The notes: generated by a model from the letters alone, not told the origin. DNA of 64,000 bases from Alisma plantago-aquatica (GCA_963693085.1 OY856409.1:1163411749-1163475748), one strand, 5' to 3'; counted from the first letter of the stretch, positions 11,490-23,852 are shown. Made by a program: numbers and translations.

Positions 11490-12439
11490 CCTAGTGTGAC
11501 GACACCCGCCATCATTTAAGATAACAAGTGTCATTAACAATAATAAAACATGTGGAAGCGATCGTTAGCAGCGGATTACTGAAAATCACTAAAAATTAAA
11601 ACCATTTATCAAGAGATCCATTCATAGGAAAACTCTTTCATTTAGAACCAAAGTAAAACATTACATCCTGGTTCATATATATACATATCATGCCTCTTTG
11701 CACAAAATCTCAGATCGGAGAATCAAAACACTAACTCCTAGGACCCGAGAGTACAGAGACGACTCATAGGACTATCTACACAAAACCAGACAGCCAATGT
11801 CTTCACCTGTTGGATCACTACTGTCCCTATGACTGCTGCTGTTGTTGCTCACCCACTGAAAGGTTTCTTCCTTTTCTTCGGCGATTACCTAAAAATTTAA
11901 TCCCACGGGGGTGAGAAAATTATAAAAATTGTCCCAGCGAGAGATATAACTCTCCGCCAGAAACATTGTTATTGCTGATAATAGAATAACACTGAGCAGT
12001 AGAATTATATTTACTCAACAGTAGGTAAATCATTGAATAAGATATGCAGAGCAGTATTCTCTATGCAATCATTTCAATTATAACTTGATTAAGCAGCAAG
12101 TCATTCATTTAAGAAGGAATATGAAGAACATGTATATCATTTATCCAACTATGATATAATAGACCATGTATCATCAACCATTGATTCTCGCAATTCAACC
12201 CTAAGCAAATATGCTACATGGCTGATTACGTTTTACAATCATACTTATGCCCTGAGGAGATGAGGTATACCGCTCATACTCCAACCGACCACGGTTACGT
12301 AAAGCATCGGTACCACACATAGGTCAATGGAAGAGCCGGATTCCCATGACCTCAACTATCTCGGTCAGTACGAGATAACATGCAGGACATCTTGTGCCTC
12401 TGCTAGATACCTTTCCAGGGTATACTGGCAACATCGCTA

Positions 12440-12610
12440 TTAGAGTTATAGCCCATAGCATATACTCTCTTCAGGATATGGCCCGTAGCCAATGCCCGGT
12501 ATTATTTTGTGGAGTCATGGCCCGTAGCCATGCTCTTATTGGGGTATGGTCCATAACCAATCCCGTTCAAAGGACATAGCCCATAGCAATGCCTATAGGG
12601 CATAAGGATA
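12440..12610. repeat. GCCCGTAGCC-type repeat array in the solo LTR
   Basis: About five units with cores ATAGCCCATAGC, GGCCCGTAGCCAATGCC, GGCCCGTAGCCATGC, GGTCCATAACCAAT and TAGCCCATAGCAATGCC, spaced roughly 35-40 bases. Confidence 0.7.
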
Positions 12611-13519
12611 TAATTTCCCAATTACCCCCACATATTCAAAAATATGCGTTCTGAGTAAACTCGTTTCACCATTCAGCTAATTCTGACGCTGATGGATCTG
12701 TGATCAGGGCAACTACATTATATGGTATCACTTGATTAATTAAGTACATTATCATATTCTTTTAGCATCAGCCAAGTTTCCAAACATAACTTAATAAGAC
12801 AAATGCTATAAAGAAAACATGTACTATTTCCATTAATCACTTCTCAGTCTTTATAAGACATGGGGATCTCAGTCCCTCATTTCAATATTGGGAATTTTCA
12901 TTCCTTCGCAACTCAATGCCATAATCATATGGTTCTGGGTATTCAAACCCTTAGCTCATCATTGAGCATTATTACCACTTTTTCAGGTAATTATCACCTT
13001 CAGGTCACCTGACCAAGATAAATATGATGCTTATTACATAAACATCTTCTCATGGCACTTAAGGCCCATTACTTCTCTTATTACCTCATACTAGGCAATA
13101 AGGTATAGCATGGCACATAAGGCCCAATAAACAATGTCAATACATAAAATGTCATAGCTCATACCTGGCTATGTTCATCATCACATCATACCTGCATGGT
13201 TAGTACAGATGATAATACATCAATTTCATATCAACACCATGCAAAACAATATATAACATCATTATTCAAGGGTAACACCACTATTCCCTTACCAGGGTTA
13301 GGGTTTCCCATTTCTCATTAATTCAGACCCTCTTGAGTTAACCAACTTTATCTTGTATTAATGTATTTCCCCTCTTAATACATTCCATCACAGAATACTC
13401 ACCCTTAGCATATAATGCATAGGCCACACATTAGAATTGTCCAGCTATCTCACATGATATGGACTTATCTTAGTTTAAGGCATAACTTTATTATAAAGTT
13501 GCCTATAAACAATCGCAAT

Positions 13520-13685
13520 GATACACCCTCAACTAGGGTTTCACAAGGATACACCCTCAACCAGGGTTCACAATGATACACCCTCCACTAGGGTTTCACA
13601 AGGTTACACCCTCAACCAGGGTTCACAATGATACACCCTCCACTAGGGTTTCACAAGAATACACCCTCAACTAGGGTTTACTAAC
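13520..13685. repeat. 27-28 bp tandem array in the solo LTR
   Basis: Six consecutive units of the form GATACACCCTCAACTAGGG followed by TTTCACAAG or TTCACAAT. The two variants alternate in the middle of the array, suggesting growth by doubling of a two-unit block. Confidence 0.9.
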
Positions 13686-14344
13686 ATCCTAATTAGTGAT
13701 TTCACATGTAGACAACCTCTTATTAAGGTTACACATTGAATCAGCCTCAATTAGGGTTTACATCATGTATTGGGTCCATGCATTTGTTATGCATTAATGA
13801 CTAGTACCATTAAAGGTATCTCCCACCTAATCACATAGGTTTTCAAAAAGGTTTGATCAATTAGACCTTCAATAACATGAGGTATCCAATTGAATTAACC
13901 AAATTGAACCACACTCAATTCTAATCAATGGAACTTCAACCAATTGGATCATCAACTCAATCATCATTTGAATCATGGCTCACCCCTCAATTGGGAATTC
14001 AATTATGGTCTGATCTCAATGGGATTAGGGTTTATAAACACCAATTAGAGCTTTGAAGTTGATCATCAATCATGCTACTAATTGTGTTTCAATTGATTGC
14101 ATTGGACCTTCAACCATTGAATTCATGGAACCAATCATCAATTGGACCTATGCTCATACTTCAATTGAGTTTAATAGGTCAACCTTCAACTAATTTGACC
14201 CTCAATTGACCCTCAATTGGTCATCAATTAGGGCTTGATTCAATTGAATTAGGGTTTGGAATCGAAGATCCAACAACACTCATCAATGCAAGATTGGTTA
14301 CTTTGAAACTATTGAACCATTATCCAAATTGGGTATGACCTGAC

Positions 14345-15440
14345 CCCAAACGGTCTTGAGGTCGTTTGGATGACCTCCAAACGGTCTTGAGACCGTTTTC
14401 CCATCATATCACTCAAATCCAAGCCATCCAATTAAGGTTTGGATCATTGGATTGATCACCAAATCAGCATTGCATTGTATAACAGCTTGGTACCTTTAGA
14501 CCTTCAAACACCTAACCATACTCAACCCTAGACCTCCAAACGGTCTTGGGTGACCACCAAACGGTCTTGAGACCGTTTGGATGAGCTACAAACGGTCTTG
14601 AGACCGTTTGGCTCATCCAACCTTTGGATTCTAGTGAAAAATCATCATGGATTGGTCTATCGAGTTGATCAACAGATCAGCACTACATTGCAATATGATT
14701 AGTACCTTTGGACCTTCCATTGGTCAACTATACTTGACCCCAGACCTCCAAACGGTCTTGGGGTGATCCCCAAACGGTCTTGAAACCATTTGGGCTAATC
14801 AACCCAAAATCTCAACTTAACTCATTGGAATTTCAGCACTGTTTTCAATTAGGGTTTGCCTAATTGAATAGCCTTCAACTCATGATTCCTTGGGAGTTAA
14901 TCCCTCAAATTCGGTGAGTCATTATATCACATCATTAGGAACAGTAATACCAAACGGTCAACGCTTGGTCAACGCACTCAAACGGTCTTGAGACCGTTTG
15001 CCCAAAAAGTTCAATTAAATCAGATTGAAAATCAGCACTTAATCCAATTAGGTTTCCCTAATTGATTAGGCTTCAACTCACGATTCCTTTGGAGTTAATC
15101 CCTCAAATTTGGAGGGTTATTAATAAACATAATTATGAACAGGAATACCAAACGGTCAACGTTTGGTCAACCATCACAAATGGTCTTGAAACCGTTTTCT
15201 CAACCAGGTCAAGTTAATCAGGTTGAAAATCAGCACATAATTCAATCCGATTGCCTAATTGATTGGCCTTCAACTATCGATTCCTTTGGAGTTAATCCCT
15301 CAAATTTTGAGGGTTATCAGAATACATAATTAGGAACAAAATTCCCAAAAGGTCAACGCTTGGTCAACCATCTCAAACGGTCTTGAAACCATTTTCTCCC
15401 AAACGGTTTCAAACCGTTTGCCCTTAAACAGTTTGCTGAA
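14345..15440. repeat. CAAACGGTC/GACCGTTTG palindromic repeat array in the solo LTR
   Basis: At least ten copies of CAAACGGTCTTG, many followed by AGACCGTTTG to make a 22 bp palindrome; the clearest is 14589-14610, with extra flanking complementarity. Between them lie GGTCAACGCTTGGTCAACG blocks near 14955, 15150 and 15350. AACGG is a Myb-core sequence and TTGACC a W-box core; regulatory meaning is inference. Confidence 0.8.
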
Positions 15441-16839
15441 ACCGCATAGCCAATCAAATTAAAATGATTTGGAGTAGCTATCAAAACGGTTTTGCTTGGT
15501 AATTTTCTTTGGATAAGCATCTAGAATGATGTCATCATCTCCTTCCTTTGAACAACCAAGAACAGCAACCGTTCGTGATGGAAATTGCAGCAAAGAAACA
15601 AGAGTGTATCAAATTGAAGAAATCAATCAACAAAGCATAGAGAATTGATGCAATAGCAATGTTTAAGGGTTTGAATTATAAAACCCACCTCCAATTGAGC
15701 TCCAAAGCTCCAAGCTCACGCCATTAATGGTGGATGAATCTCTTGCAACTCCCCCTAGGATCGTCCTGAAGCTTTTGATTGCAAAAGTTGGCTAGGGTTG
15801 AAGAGGAGATCGAAATAAGAAGGAATCCATAATTTATTTTCGATTTCCACCATGAAATCAAGGAGAACGAAGGTCAAGAGCTTACCCACAGGTTGAGGTT
15901 CGTCCTCCTGGTCCTCCCTAGCTTCCTTGGTCGGTTTCCAAGCTAAGAGAAGAAGTGGGGTCGAAATAGCCTTTCATTTGGCTAGGAAAAGGCCTTTTTA
16001 TAAAAATTCAATGAAAGAGAAAATGCATTTAATTCCAAAATTGGTGCCGCCTCTTCCCCCTCAAATTCTCCTCAAAATCCTTAAGGACGAGGCTATCTTC
16101 ATTGCCTCTTATTCCTCTCCATTATCCATGATTTAAAGAAAATCAAATTAAGCACCTTAATGCTTATTATATTAATATCCATATGTGAGTGGGTTTTCTT
16201 TTCCTTAGGATATTTTCGTTCCTTATCTTGGCAAAGGAACGTCCATCCTTATTAAAAATCAACCCAAAACATTTTGGTTAAAAGCCCTTCAATTATTTTT
16301 ATTCATTTTTTCCCTAAATCGAATTAGGGTTTCAATTAGGCATTAATCTTGATTATTTTAATATCAAGATTCTCTCTCCTCCAACTTAATTCAAATGAAG
16401 CACCCCTCTCATTTTATTTGCTCTAAATGATTCCAAGAAACATTAGGGACCTTGTTGAAGTGGTAATTTGCATATTGAACCCTAGATTTTGGGTAAACTA
16501 GGTTTTAATGCACAACATTGTCCAACAAGCTCTATCTTGGTGTCCAGGCTTGTGGAAACCATACTACTACATCATATTCATCCTTATGATGTCTCAACAT
16601 CAGAGGAACATCTTATCATATGCAATTTTCAAGTTAACCCCTCAACTTGGGTAATTTGCACTTTAGTCCAAAACAAGCAATCATTGCTTTAACATTGTTC
16701 AAACATGACCAAAATTGAAACATAAGTTCCTCATGAGCCCTAATTACTTTTCACAGGATAAGTACAAGCATATAATCAACTTTGTTAAGCAAAACTCCTG
16801 GGGTTAGAACATAACCCAGGTCACGGATGTTACACCTAG

Positions 16840-17759
16840 TATAGGAATCAAATTCCTAGACAATATGTATGAGGCATGTCTATCAGAGGAAGACATGTAG
16901 TTGTTTATCAAATATGATTTTCAAGAGATCCATTGATATAGAAGATAGGATGTTTTGATTTGACCATTGAATTATGTTTTGGTCATTAATCTCATCAAAA
17001 GGATGTCAACTATATGAAGCAAGAAAGGATCATGTTTCTTTGGTGATTGATAGGAAGATGCAACATGTACGAACTAAATCACAACTAGTTCTAATACAAT
17101 TATCATGCAACAACATTTGTTAACTGACTATCACGGGGAACTACTGAATGTCTGAAAATATTTTATACTAGTTTGATGGTCAACAAATGATAAATATCTC
17201 TCTGACCCATTATCAATATGTCCAACTAAATGGTTATGTGGGTTGGTATTTTAGACCGACATGTATAACTAGACTTGACAACCATTTTGATTATAGAGAA
17301 AGCTATATGGAAGTTGATAAAGAAAGATAAGAATTGTTGACATGACCAAGTGTAAATTAGCATATAAGACCAATGAGTTGGACATGATACACTAGTTGAA
17401 ATTCCATTCTCAATAATGGCATTGAGTGCAAGATGGAGTATGCAGTCCTTCCCAATGTACACAAGCCATCCATTAAGCTTAAACATCTATCTAAAATTTC
17501 AAGGAATAGGTGAAGGACACATAAGAAAATGTAGGTAAGAAAGGTAAATTAGATGCAAGCAATGTGTTGTCTAGTGAGGGGGGATTTGGTTAAGTAGTAT
17601 TATAACTATTTATCTTACAAAGTTAAATATAACAAACAAACAAAATAAGAAAAAATTCCATATATTAAGCTTATATTTCAACTAAGCTATACATATTTAT
17701 TATTTTCTAGTTTACTAACATTCATACTCACAAATTAATTCTCTATGTCTCCTTCAAAA
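16840..17759. repeat. Dispersed intergenic repeat, copy 1 (right part), and spacer
   Basis: Continues the sequence interrupted at 11489. Words near 16960-17010 (ATCTCATCAAAAGGATGTCA) match 21930-21950 in copy 2. No coding sequence recognised. Confidence 0.5.
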
Positions 17760-17995
17760 AGAGTTTTTTGGTTGAAAAACACCCAATATGTAGAATGCTA
17801 AACATAATTTGAAGAATAAGTAAAAAATGTTTTAAGTATGTATAAATGTACCACATACTATAGAAAATACCATATATTTTCCCATTACAATAATCTCATT
17901 TAGTCTTAGGAAGGATTAACCTTAACGTAGCTAAACCCAATTGTGCATGATTTTAGTGATGATAGTTTATCTATACAAATTCCCAAGAGAGGAAA
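17760..17995. repeat. Dispersed intergenic repeat, copy 2 (left part)
   Basis: Similar in order and content to 10800-11050; interrupted at 17996 by the microsatellite complex and resumed after 21310. Confidence 0.5.
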
Positions 17996-18016
17996 CACAC
18001 ACACACAAACACACAA

Positions 18017-18100
<84 letters not shown>
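17996..18100. repeat. Compound (CA)n(TA)n(GA)n microsatellite
   Basis: Three dinucleotide tracts in direct succession. The GA tract ends where the GC-rich retroposon begins and resumes after it at 19960, so the retroposon appears to split one GA tract. Confidence 0.9.
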
Positions 18101-18103
<3 letters not shown>

Positions 18104-19953
18104 CGAAGGGTACGCTCCATCTTCCCCCTAGCTTTCTTCCCCGGCGGCGCCACTGGGGGGAGGGGGAACCTCCTCGGATCTTCCCTCCCCCTAGTTTTCA
18201 GCGAAGGTTGGCTAGTCGGAGGTCTGTGCTCTGTATCCCTAGAGGTCTTAGGAGTCGTCGTGTTCCAGTCGCCGTAGAAGCCCTTGCGCCCTGGATTGCA
18301 GCTGATTGGATGCGCCACGAGGTCCCGGCTAGACTGATTCAGTGTTTCGACTGCGTCGAATCTATTCCATTCATGAGTGATGGATAGATAGGAGCTGATC
18401 TTAGTCCGGAATGATCTTTGTTCCGCTGCTCTGATTGTGTCCAGTGGTTGTGAGACCCTGGGATCCAGGGCAATGGTGCTCTTTGGCTTCGACTGGATGG
18501 AACGAATCTCGGCGCTAGACTCGCTGATGGTGGCTCTCCGTCTAGGTGTGGCCGAGAAACGATGGTCGGTTGGGCGTCCTCTGACAGGCCGACATTGCTA
18601 CAGGCTTGGCGGCGCCCTCCCCAGCCCTGAAGCGTCCATGGCGGAGGTGGGCTCCTCGACGGGTGGATGGTCCTGCGATAGGCCTTCCCCTCGTTCTGCA
18701 GGTGTTTTTCTCTGCCCTGGTGAGGCCGTTCCACGTTGGTCAGTTGGGCATCTCCTGTCCGGCTGGCGGTGTCTCTGCTTGGTGGCCCTGTCCGCGCTGA
18801 GGTTCACTGATGAAAGAAGGGTTGTTGAGGTGATGTTGGGCGTTGTCTCCCCCTTTACTATTGTGTGATGCTCTAATGGTGTTTGTTGGATTACCTCTGA
18901 GCAAACAGCAGGTTGGGCATCTTCCATGGCAGTGATCAAGGGCCCCTGCTCTCAATGGCGTCTTTGCTTCTGCTGGCTCGGAGCACCTTCATGGTGTTTG
19001 ACAGTTTGCCTCGTTGCATTTAGGTGTTCACAAGGATGGGCTTATGAGGGGGGCTGGTTCCTCCTCTCTTCCTTCTTGTCCTTGTGTTGTTGCGTGCAGG
19101 AGTTTGGTGCTGTGCTAACAGCTTCTCGAAGACATGGACCATTGCAGGTTAGCATCTTGGGTGTTCTTTGTGCGTCAAGCTGGAGCTAACCGTGGAGTTT
19201 GATAGTTTTTTGGTTTCTGAATGGCTCCTCTGGAGCCAAAAGGTCGGATGCCTTCTAGGTGTTCGAGGAGGGGTTACTGATGCTTCTTTGCAAACAGAAG
19301 GTTCTATGATTCCATGATTCTGTCTCTTTCTGCTCGTCCAAGTCACCAAGGCACTAATCAATTCTGTTTGGAGCCTTCATTCAAGCTTTGTATTTCTTCT
19401 GACCACTAACCTCAGAGGATGATTATACTGCTATGTGTGAAGGAGTAATATGATGGTTGAGTGGAGCTTTGTTCCAGTCTGTTGAGTTGTTCTCTGGAGT
19501 CTTCTTTGAGAAGATGGATTGACAGAAGGTGCACCCCTCAGGTGCTTGTGGGGTGCTGCTGTGCAAACAGCATCATTCGATGTTTGGTCTCTGGTTCAGA
19601 AACTCAACGGCCTAGATGTTAGCAGTGGAGGCTTCTGCTATATTGCTCCTGAGGTTCCCAAGTTTCTGAAGTGATGTTTCTAGCTGTCCATGTTGCCACA
19701 ATTTTAGAGGATGAGCCTATTTCCAGTGTTGGCATGTGTAGTTTGGATAATCGTTTTAGATTCTCTATTTATCTCTGGAGTTAGTATTGCGGGTCTGTTT
19801 CTTCTTTATCTAGGTAGATGGCTACTGCGTAGCTTGTGTTTAGTTTGTTTCTTTGGTTGTGTGGATGTTTTTTCATCCAGGGTTGTAATGGGGGTGCAAT
19901 TTATTTTGTACCTAAAGTTTTGGTAATACAGTAACACGCTTTTTAGACTGACC

Positions 19954-19959
<6 letters not shown>
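18101..19959 (+). mobile_element. GC-rich non-coding retroposon-like insertion
   Basis: About 1.86 kb, markedly richer in GC than both sides, ending in ACCAAAAAA at 19951-19959 and bounded on both sides by GA dinucleotide tract. An abrupt GC-rich 5' end, a T/G-rich 3' half, an A-rich tail and a target-like GA repeat on both sides fit a retroposed sequence. Internal recurring words include TTGGTCAGTTGGGC-type blocks at about 18566 and 18737 and GCAAACAG words at 18901, 19290 and 19562. Frames on both strands reach 143 residues but overlap each other and carry no known domain. It could be a non-autonomous LINE derivative or a retroposed non-coding RNA; the family is not recognised. Confidence 0.5.
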
Positions 19960-19984
<25 letters not shown>

Positions 19985-19990
<6 letters not shown>

Positions 19991-20377
19991 GCTAGAATAC
20001 ACTCGAATGTACAGATCACACAGATACACTCAAGTGTGTTTGCATATCAAGACTATTTTTTGCAAAACGTAAACTGTTGATCTTCACCGTCATACTATAA
20101 CTAGGCTACATACAAAATTTGAGCCCATTTGGATGAGTGTAAGTCACTCATCCGAGGGCAACAAAATCGACGCGCGAAACTAATTTGAAATGTATAATTT
20201 TTGCGGTCTTTATAACATGTCCTATAAAAGTCCCAATGTGCTCAAATTTTGTGTATGAGCTATTCACAACATGTTTAAGAAGATCAATAAAATAGATTTT
20301 AAAAAAAATATTGCATCATGAAAAACTACTTTAGTGTATTCTGCTCCGAATACACTCGAGTGTATTCTAGCCTGACT
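19985..20377 (+). mobile_element. Micron-like microsatellite-embedded element, copy C
   Basis: 393 bp and the best-preserved copy. It begins AGTCAGGCTAGAATACACTC and ends with GAATACACTCGAGTGTATTC followed by TAGCCTGACT. Same orientation as copy A, reverse of copy B. On the left is GA tract; on the right (TC)n, (TA)n and then (GA)n. It is non-coding. Confidence 0.8.
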
Positions 20378-20511
<134 letters not shown>

Positions 20512-20555
20512 GAGTGAGGATACAAAGGGAAAGAGATAGTGAAGCCAGTATTAGG

Positions 20556-21302
20556 TAGGGTTGAGCATCGGACCGGGCCGGCCCGACCCAGCCCGCTACC
20601 GGACCCGTCAAACCCGACCCAGACCCGACACTGGTATTCTAAATGTGTGGGCCGGGCCTGTGTTTTAGGCCCATTTTCTTATCTGGGCCAGGATCGGGCC
20701 ACCATAAACCTAGATCCGAAAACCCAATACCCGGCCCTCATAAATTATCCATACCATATAATATATTACACAAATATGTATATCATTTTAAAACTTCCTT
20801 TTTCATAATAGGATCAGCCATCTAATGATTGATATTAATCAGCCAAATCCTCCTATCCTAATAGTTGGTTATAATAACAAGTCTAATAACTGATTGATAC
20901 ACTGCATGGTCTAATTTTCACCAAATCAACAACTAGCAACAACATGGTGGATCATTAATTTGTCTGCTCATTCATATTATGTTCAATCTTCATGCTAAGC
21001 ACCACCATTCCTAGCACAACAACATTCTCAAATTTAATAAATATGTCTACAACAAATATCTTTCTACTTACATACAAATTCAACATTGATTGTAAATCAA
21101 ACATGTCATTTTGATGAAACATATTGTTAGATGGGCTGGCCCGAGCCCGGCCCGAAACCCAGATTTTTTATACGGGTCGGGTACGGGCTAGTCTTTCTTA
21201 AAAAATTTCAGGCCAAAACCCGGCTCATGGACCGGATAATAATATGGATATGGATCTGGGCTGGCCAAAACCCGGGGTGACCCGACTCGATGCTCATCCC
21301 TA
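20556..21302. mobile_element. 747 bp hAT-type non-autonomous element
   Basis: The ends TAGGGTTGAGCATCGG and, in reverse, TAGGGATGAGCATCGA form the terminal inverted repeat. Perfect 8 bp target duplications GTATTAGG lie at 20548-20555 and 21303-21310, the hAT signature. GC-rich subterminal regions are full of GGCCCG/CGGGCC words; the middle is AT-rich and non-coding. Confidence 0.9.
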
Positions 21303-21310
21303 GTATTAGG

Positions 21311-22494
21311 GGAAGATAGTGAGGGAGAGAGAGAGGGAGGGAGAATAATGAGGATACAAAGAGAAAGAGATAGTAAAGGCAGTATTAAGGAAAGATACAT
21401 TGACCAAGGTATGGAAGAAAATGCATTGGGGAGGGGGGATAAGGGTTTCCTAAGTGATGGTGATAGAAATAGAAATTCTTGGGATCAGTATAGAGGAATA
21501 GTGTTGTTATAGGTGAGATAAGTTTACAATTAATATCTATATAGGAATTGTAGGGAATGAAAAGAAGTAAGATTTTATAGAAGTCCTAGAACAACAAGAT
21601 AAAGTGATGGACATTCTTAAGTATTGTGCTCATTGACTTTCCTACATGTAGGTGAAAAGACAAACCTGAAGGAACCAATAGACCTAAATCCCTTGGATAA
21701 TAGTGTGGAAGTAATATTGAAGTTAACTTAACTTAATTATTCTAGACACATGTGATGATGGTCATAACCTTAGAAGATGAACCAATTTTCTTGATAGTAA
21801 TTATGTGGTAAATTTTTGAGAGAAATAGAAACATTGTGTTGTTTATATCATACAATTGTCTGCATATTTCTATTATTCTACAATCTAGGAATGTTATAGC
21901 CAAACTATTGAATCGCATTGTGGTCATTAGTCTCATCAAAGGGAATTCAAGTTACATTTTGAAGCAAGAAAAGATCAACTTTGTAAGGTAAGATATAGTG
22001 AGATCACACATGTATGCACCAAATAATGATTTCTATGCAGTGCATTCATGATGAAACAATGTTTATGTAGACACTATCTCTTGGGGACCAATGAAACTCC
22101 TCATTTATTATATGATGGTATGGCATAGATAATCATCATTCCAAATTATTATCAATTTGTAACATACTAAAACCTCAAAAGATATTACCTAAAACTTTCT
22201 AGATGTTAGGAATTTATCCAATACATGCTACCACATCATATAGAATTTGATGTAAGATATTTCTCAAAAAGGAACATGATTATTTAATGATCTACAAGCA
22301 CAAATTCCCTATTAGGATTTTTAATATATATTAAATGGGGTTTTCTTTGCAGAAATTAGAAAAAGGAAATGAGAGGAGGATATAGAGATAATCAAGGTTT
22401 GAAATTTTTATAATGAATAAATAAATATTACTTTTCTAAATATCTAAGTTGGTCTATCAAAATATTTGTGAAGTATTAGTAAATACACTTTATG
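21311..22494. repeat. Dispersed intergenic repeat, copy 2 (right part)
   Basis: Similar to 11063-11490 and 16840-17200 in the same order. A purine-rich segment (21311-21400) repeats the sequence just before the hAT element (20505-20547), including GAGGATACAAAG and AAAGAGATAGT words. No gene seen. Confidence 0.5.
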
Positions 22495-22687
22495 TGTTAT
22501 CATATGTTGTGTGTTTTGTTATGTGTTATCCTATGTGGTATGTTGTATTGTGTGCTATAGATTTGTATTTGTCTTTAGCCTTTTCTTTATCCCATATTTC
22601 CTGGTTCTTCATCTCCCTTCCTCTCTTGTCCTATGAAAGAGAGTGCATTGTAAACATTTGAGAATAACAAATAAAGACTTTTTCCCA
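22495..22687 (+). repeat. 5' LTR of copia C
   Basis: Starts TGTTATCATATG and ends TTTTTCCCA. It shares with 48638-48807 the blocks CTTTTCTTTATCCCATATTT, CCTTCCTCTCTTGTCCTAT and GAATAACAAATAAAGACTTT. A short LTR with a polyadenylation-like AATAAAG near its end. Confidence 0.75.
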
Positions 22688-22694
22688 CTCTATA

Positions 22695-22706
22695 TGGTAT
22701 CATACG
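22695..22706 (+). promoter_or_regulatory. Primer binding site of copia C
   Basis: TGGTATCATACG lies seven bases after the LTR end and matches most of the plant initiator-Met tRNA primer site TGGTATCAGAGC. Confidence 0.65.
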
Positions 22707-22729
22707 TGTTTGATCCTCCCTAAACCATC

Positions 22730-23125
22730 CCCACGGTCGACCCCGCCGCATCCAACATTACCTCCATCACCTTCACCACCACCACCTTCCTCCCATCGGC
22801 CACCACCCTCCACCTATCGACCCCACCCTATCGACCCCACCATATTGACCCCACTCTATTGATACCATCCTGCTAATCCCATCCTATCGAACACCCTCAC
22901 CCTATTCACCTCCATCCTCTTGACCACCACCCTATCAACCCCACATATAGACCCCACCTATCAACCACCAACTTATCGACATCCACCACCCAATCGACCC
23001 CACCTATCAATCATACATGTCGACCCCACATATCAACCTCACCCTATTGACTACCAACTTCCTATCGATCTCCACCCTATTGACCACCCTCCTATTGAAC
23101 CCCTATCAATCACCTCCTATCGACC
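22730..23125 (+). repeat. Pyrimidine-rich degenerate tandem leader of copia C
   Basis: Repeated variants of CTATCGACCCCACC and CTATTGACCACCACC. The same repeat continues at 41497-41580 after copia A, so A split one array. The frame of His/Pro/Tyr-rich residues across it is a by-product. Confidence 0.75.
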
Positions 23126-23852
23126 TATTGGGTTTTCTAGAGGAAACATGCATGGCATAAGCAACAAAAAATATATATTTCCACGCAACCCGCAATAGGA
23201 TCCCGTCGATAACAGCATATTTATAAAGAGTGTTCACGGAATATACCTTGTCGCGGAGCAAGTCTGGCAACATTTCACTGCATGATGGTATACACCACTC
23301 CTAGCTTAACGGACGGTACTTTTCTCCTGTCCTCAGAACACATCATAGGAAGATCTGACGGCACTCCTTTCGTGCGGTAATATACGCTGGTCGTAGCGCG
23401 TATGGATGGTCATTGACGTCCTCTAAACGCATGCGTCTCAGTATTTGCGTCTCTACTTCACCCATGTAGATGGACTGGAACTCCACGTCACACTTCATAA
23501 GTCGACAGTAAGGAGTAGCCTCTCTGCGATGACGTGCTAGTGTCTCCATGCTCTCCTTTCTCTCCTAAGGATGGTGACAGCTAGGGTTTACGTACGTGAG
23601 CGTAAACTAAAAAGCATCTCTCAATATCTCGTAAAGATATCAAATGTCAAGACCTTTTTAAAAAGGAAATGAAAGGAGGCAGGGTTTCCTAAACCCTTCA
23701 GTAAATAGAAAGACTGTCTTAATTATAATGCTCATGGATTAATTAGAATATTACAGAATTAATTAATTAACCAATTAATCATATTAATTGATTAATTAAT
23801 ATCCAACTCCATGCAATTTTTATGGATGTCTCTATGGACAGACATACCAACA
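23126..23852 (-). repeat. 3' LTR of copia A
   Basis: 727 bp, starting TATTGG (mutated from TGTTGG) and ending CCAACA on the plus strand. Aligns end to end with 40791-41491. The neighbouring 23853-23871 is a polypurine tract on the minus strand (AAGTGCAAGTGGAAGTC). Confidence 0.85.

Larger units (their letters stand above)
11495..16834 (-). mobile_element. 5.34 kb solo LTR of a Ty3/gypsy-type retrotransposon
   Basis: On the plus strand it begins TGTGACGACACC and ends GGATGTTACA; read on the minus strand the start is TGTAACATCC, common for plant Ty3/gypsy LTRs. It is flanked by perfect 5 bp duplications CCTAG at 11490-11494 and 16835-16839, and the flanking dispersed repeat reads through once the block is removed. 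No primer site, polypurine tract, internal coding domain or second LTR copy was found inside, so a solo LTR from unequal recombination is the best reading. The length is unusually large. It contains three repeat arrays listed separately. Confidence 0.75.

Noticed and set aside
13520..15440. Possible CRISPR-like array of repeats and spacers
   Set aside because: The units are directly adjacent or irregularly spaced in a plant LTR, and no cas-like gene is present.
18437..18939. Overlapping frames of 110-143 residues on both strands in the GC-rich retroposon
   Set aside because: They overlap on opposite strands, share no motif with known proteins and follow from high GC lowering stop frequency.
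22920..23198. His/Pro/Tyr-rich repetitive protein
   Set aside because: The frame translates the degenerate leader repeat of copia C and crosses the junction into the LTR of copia A.
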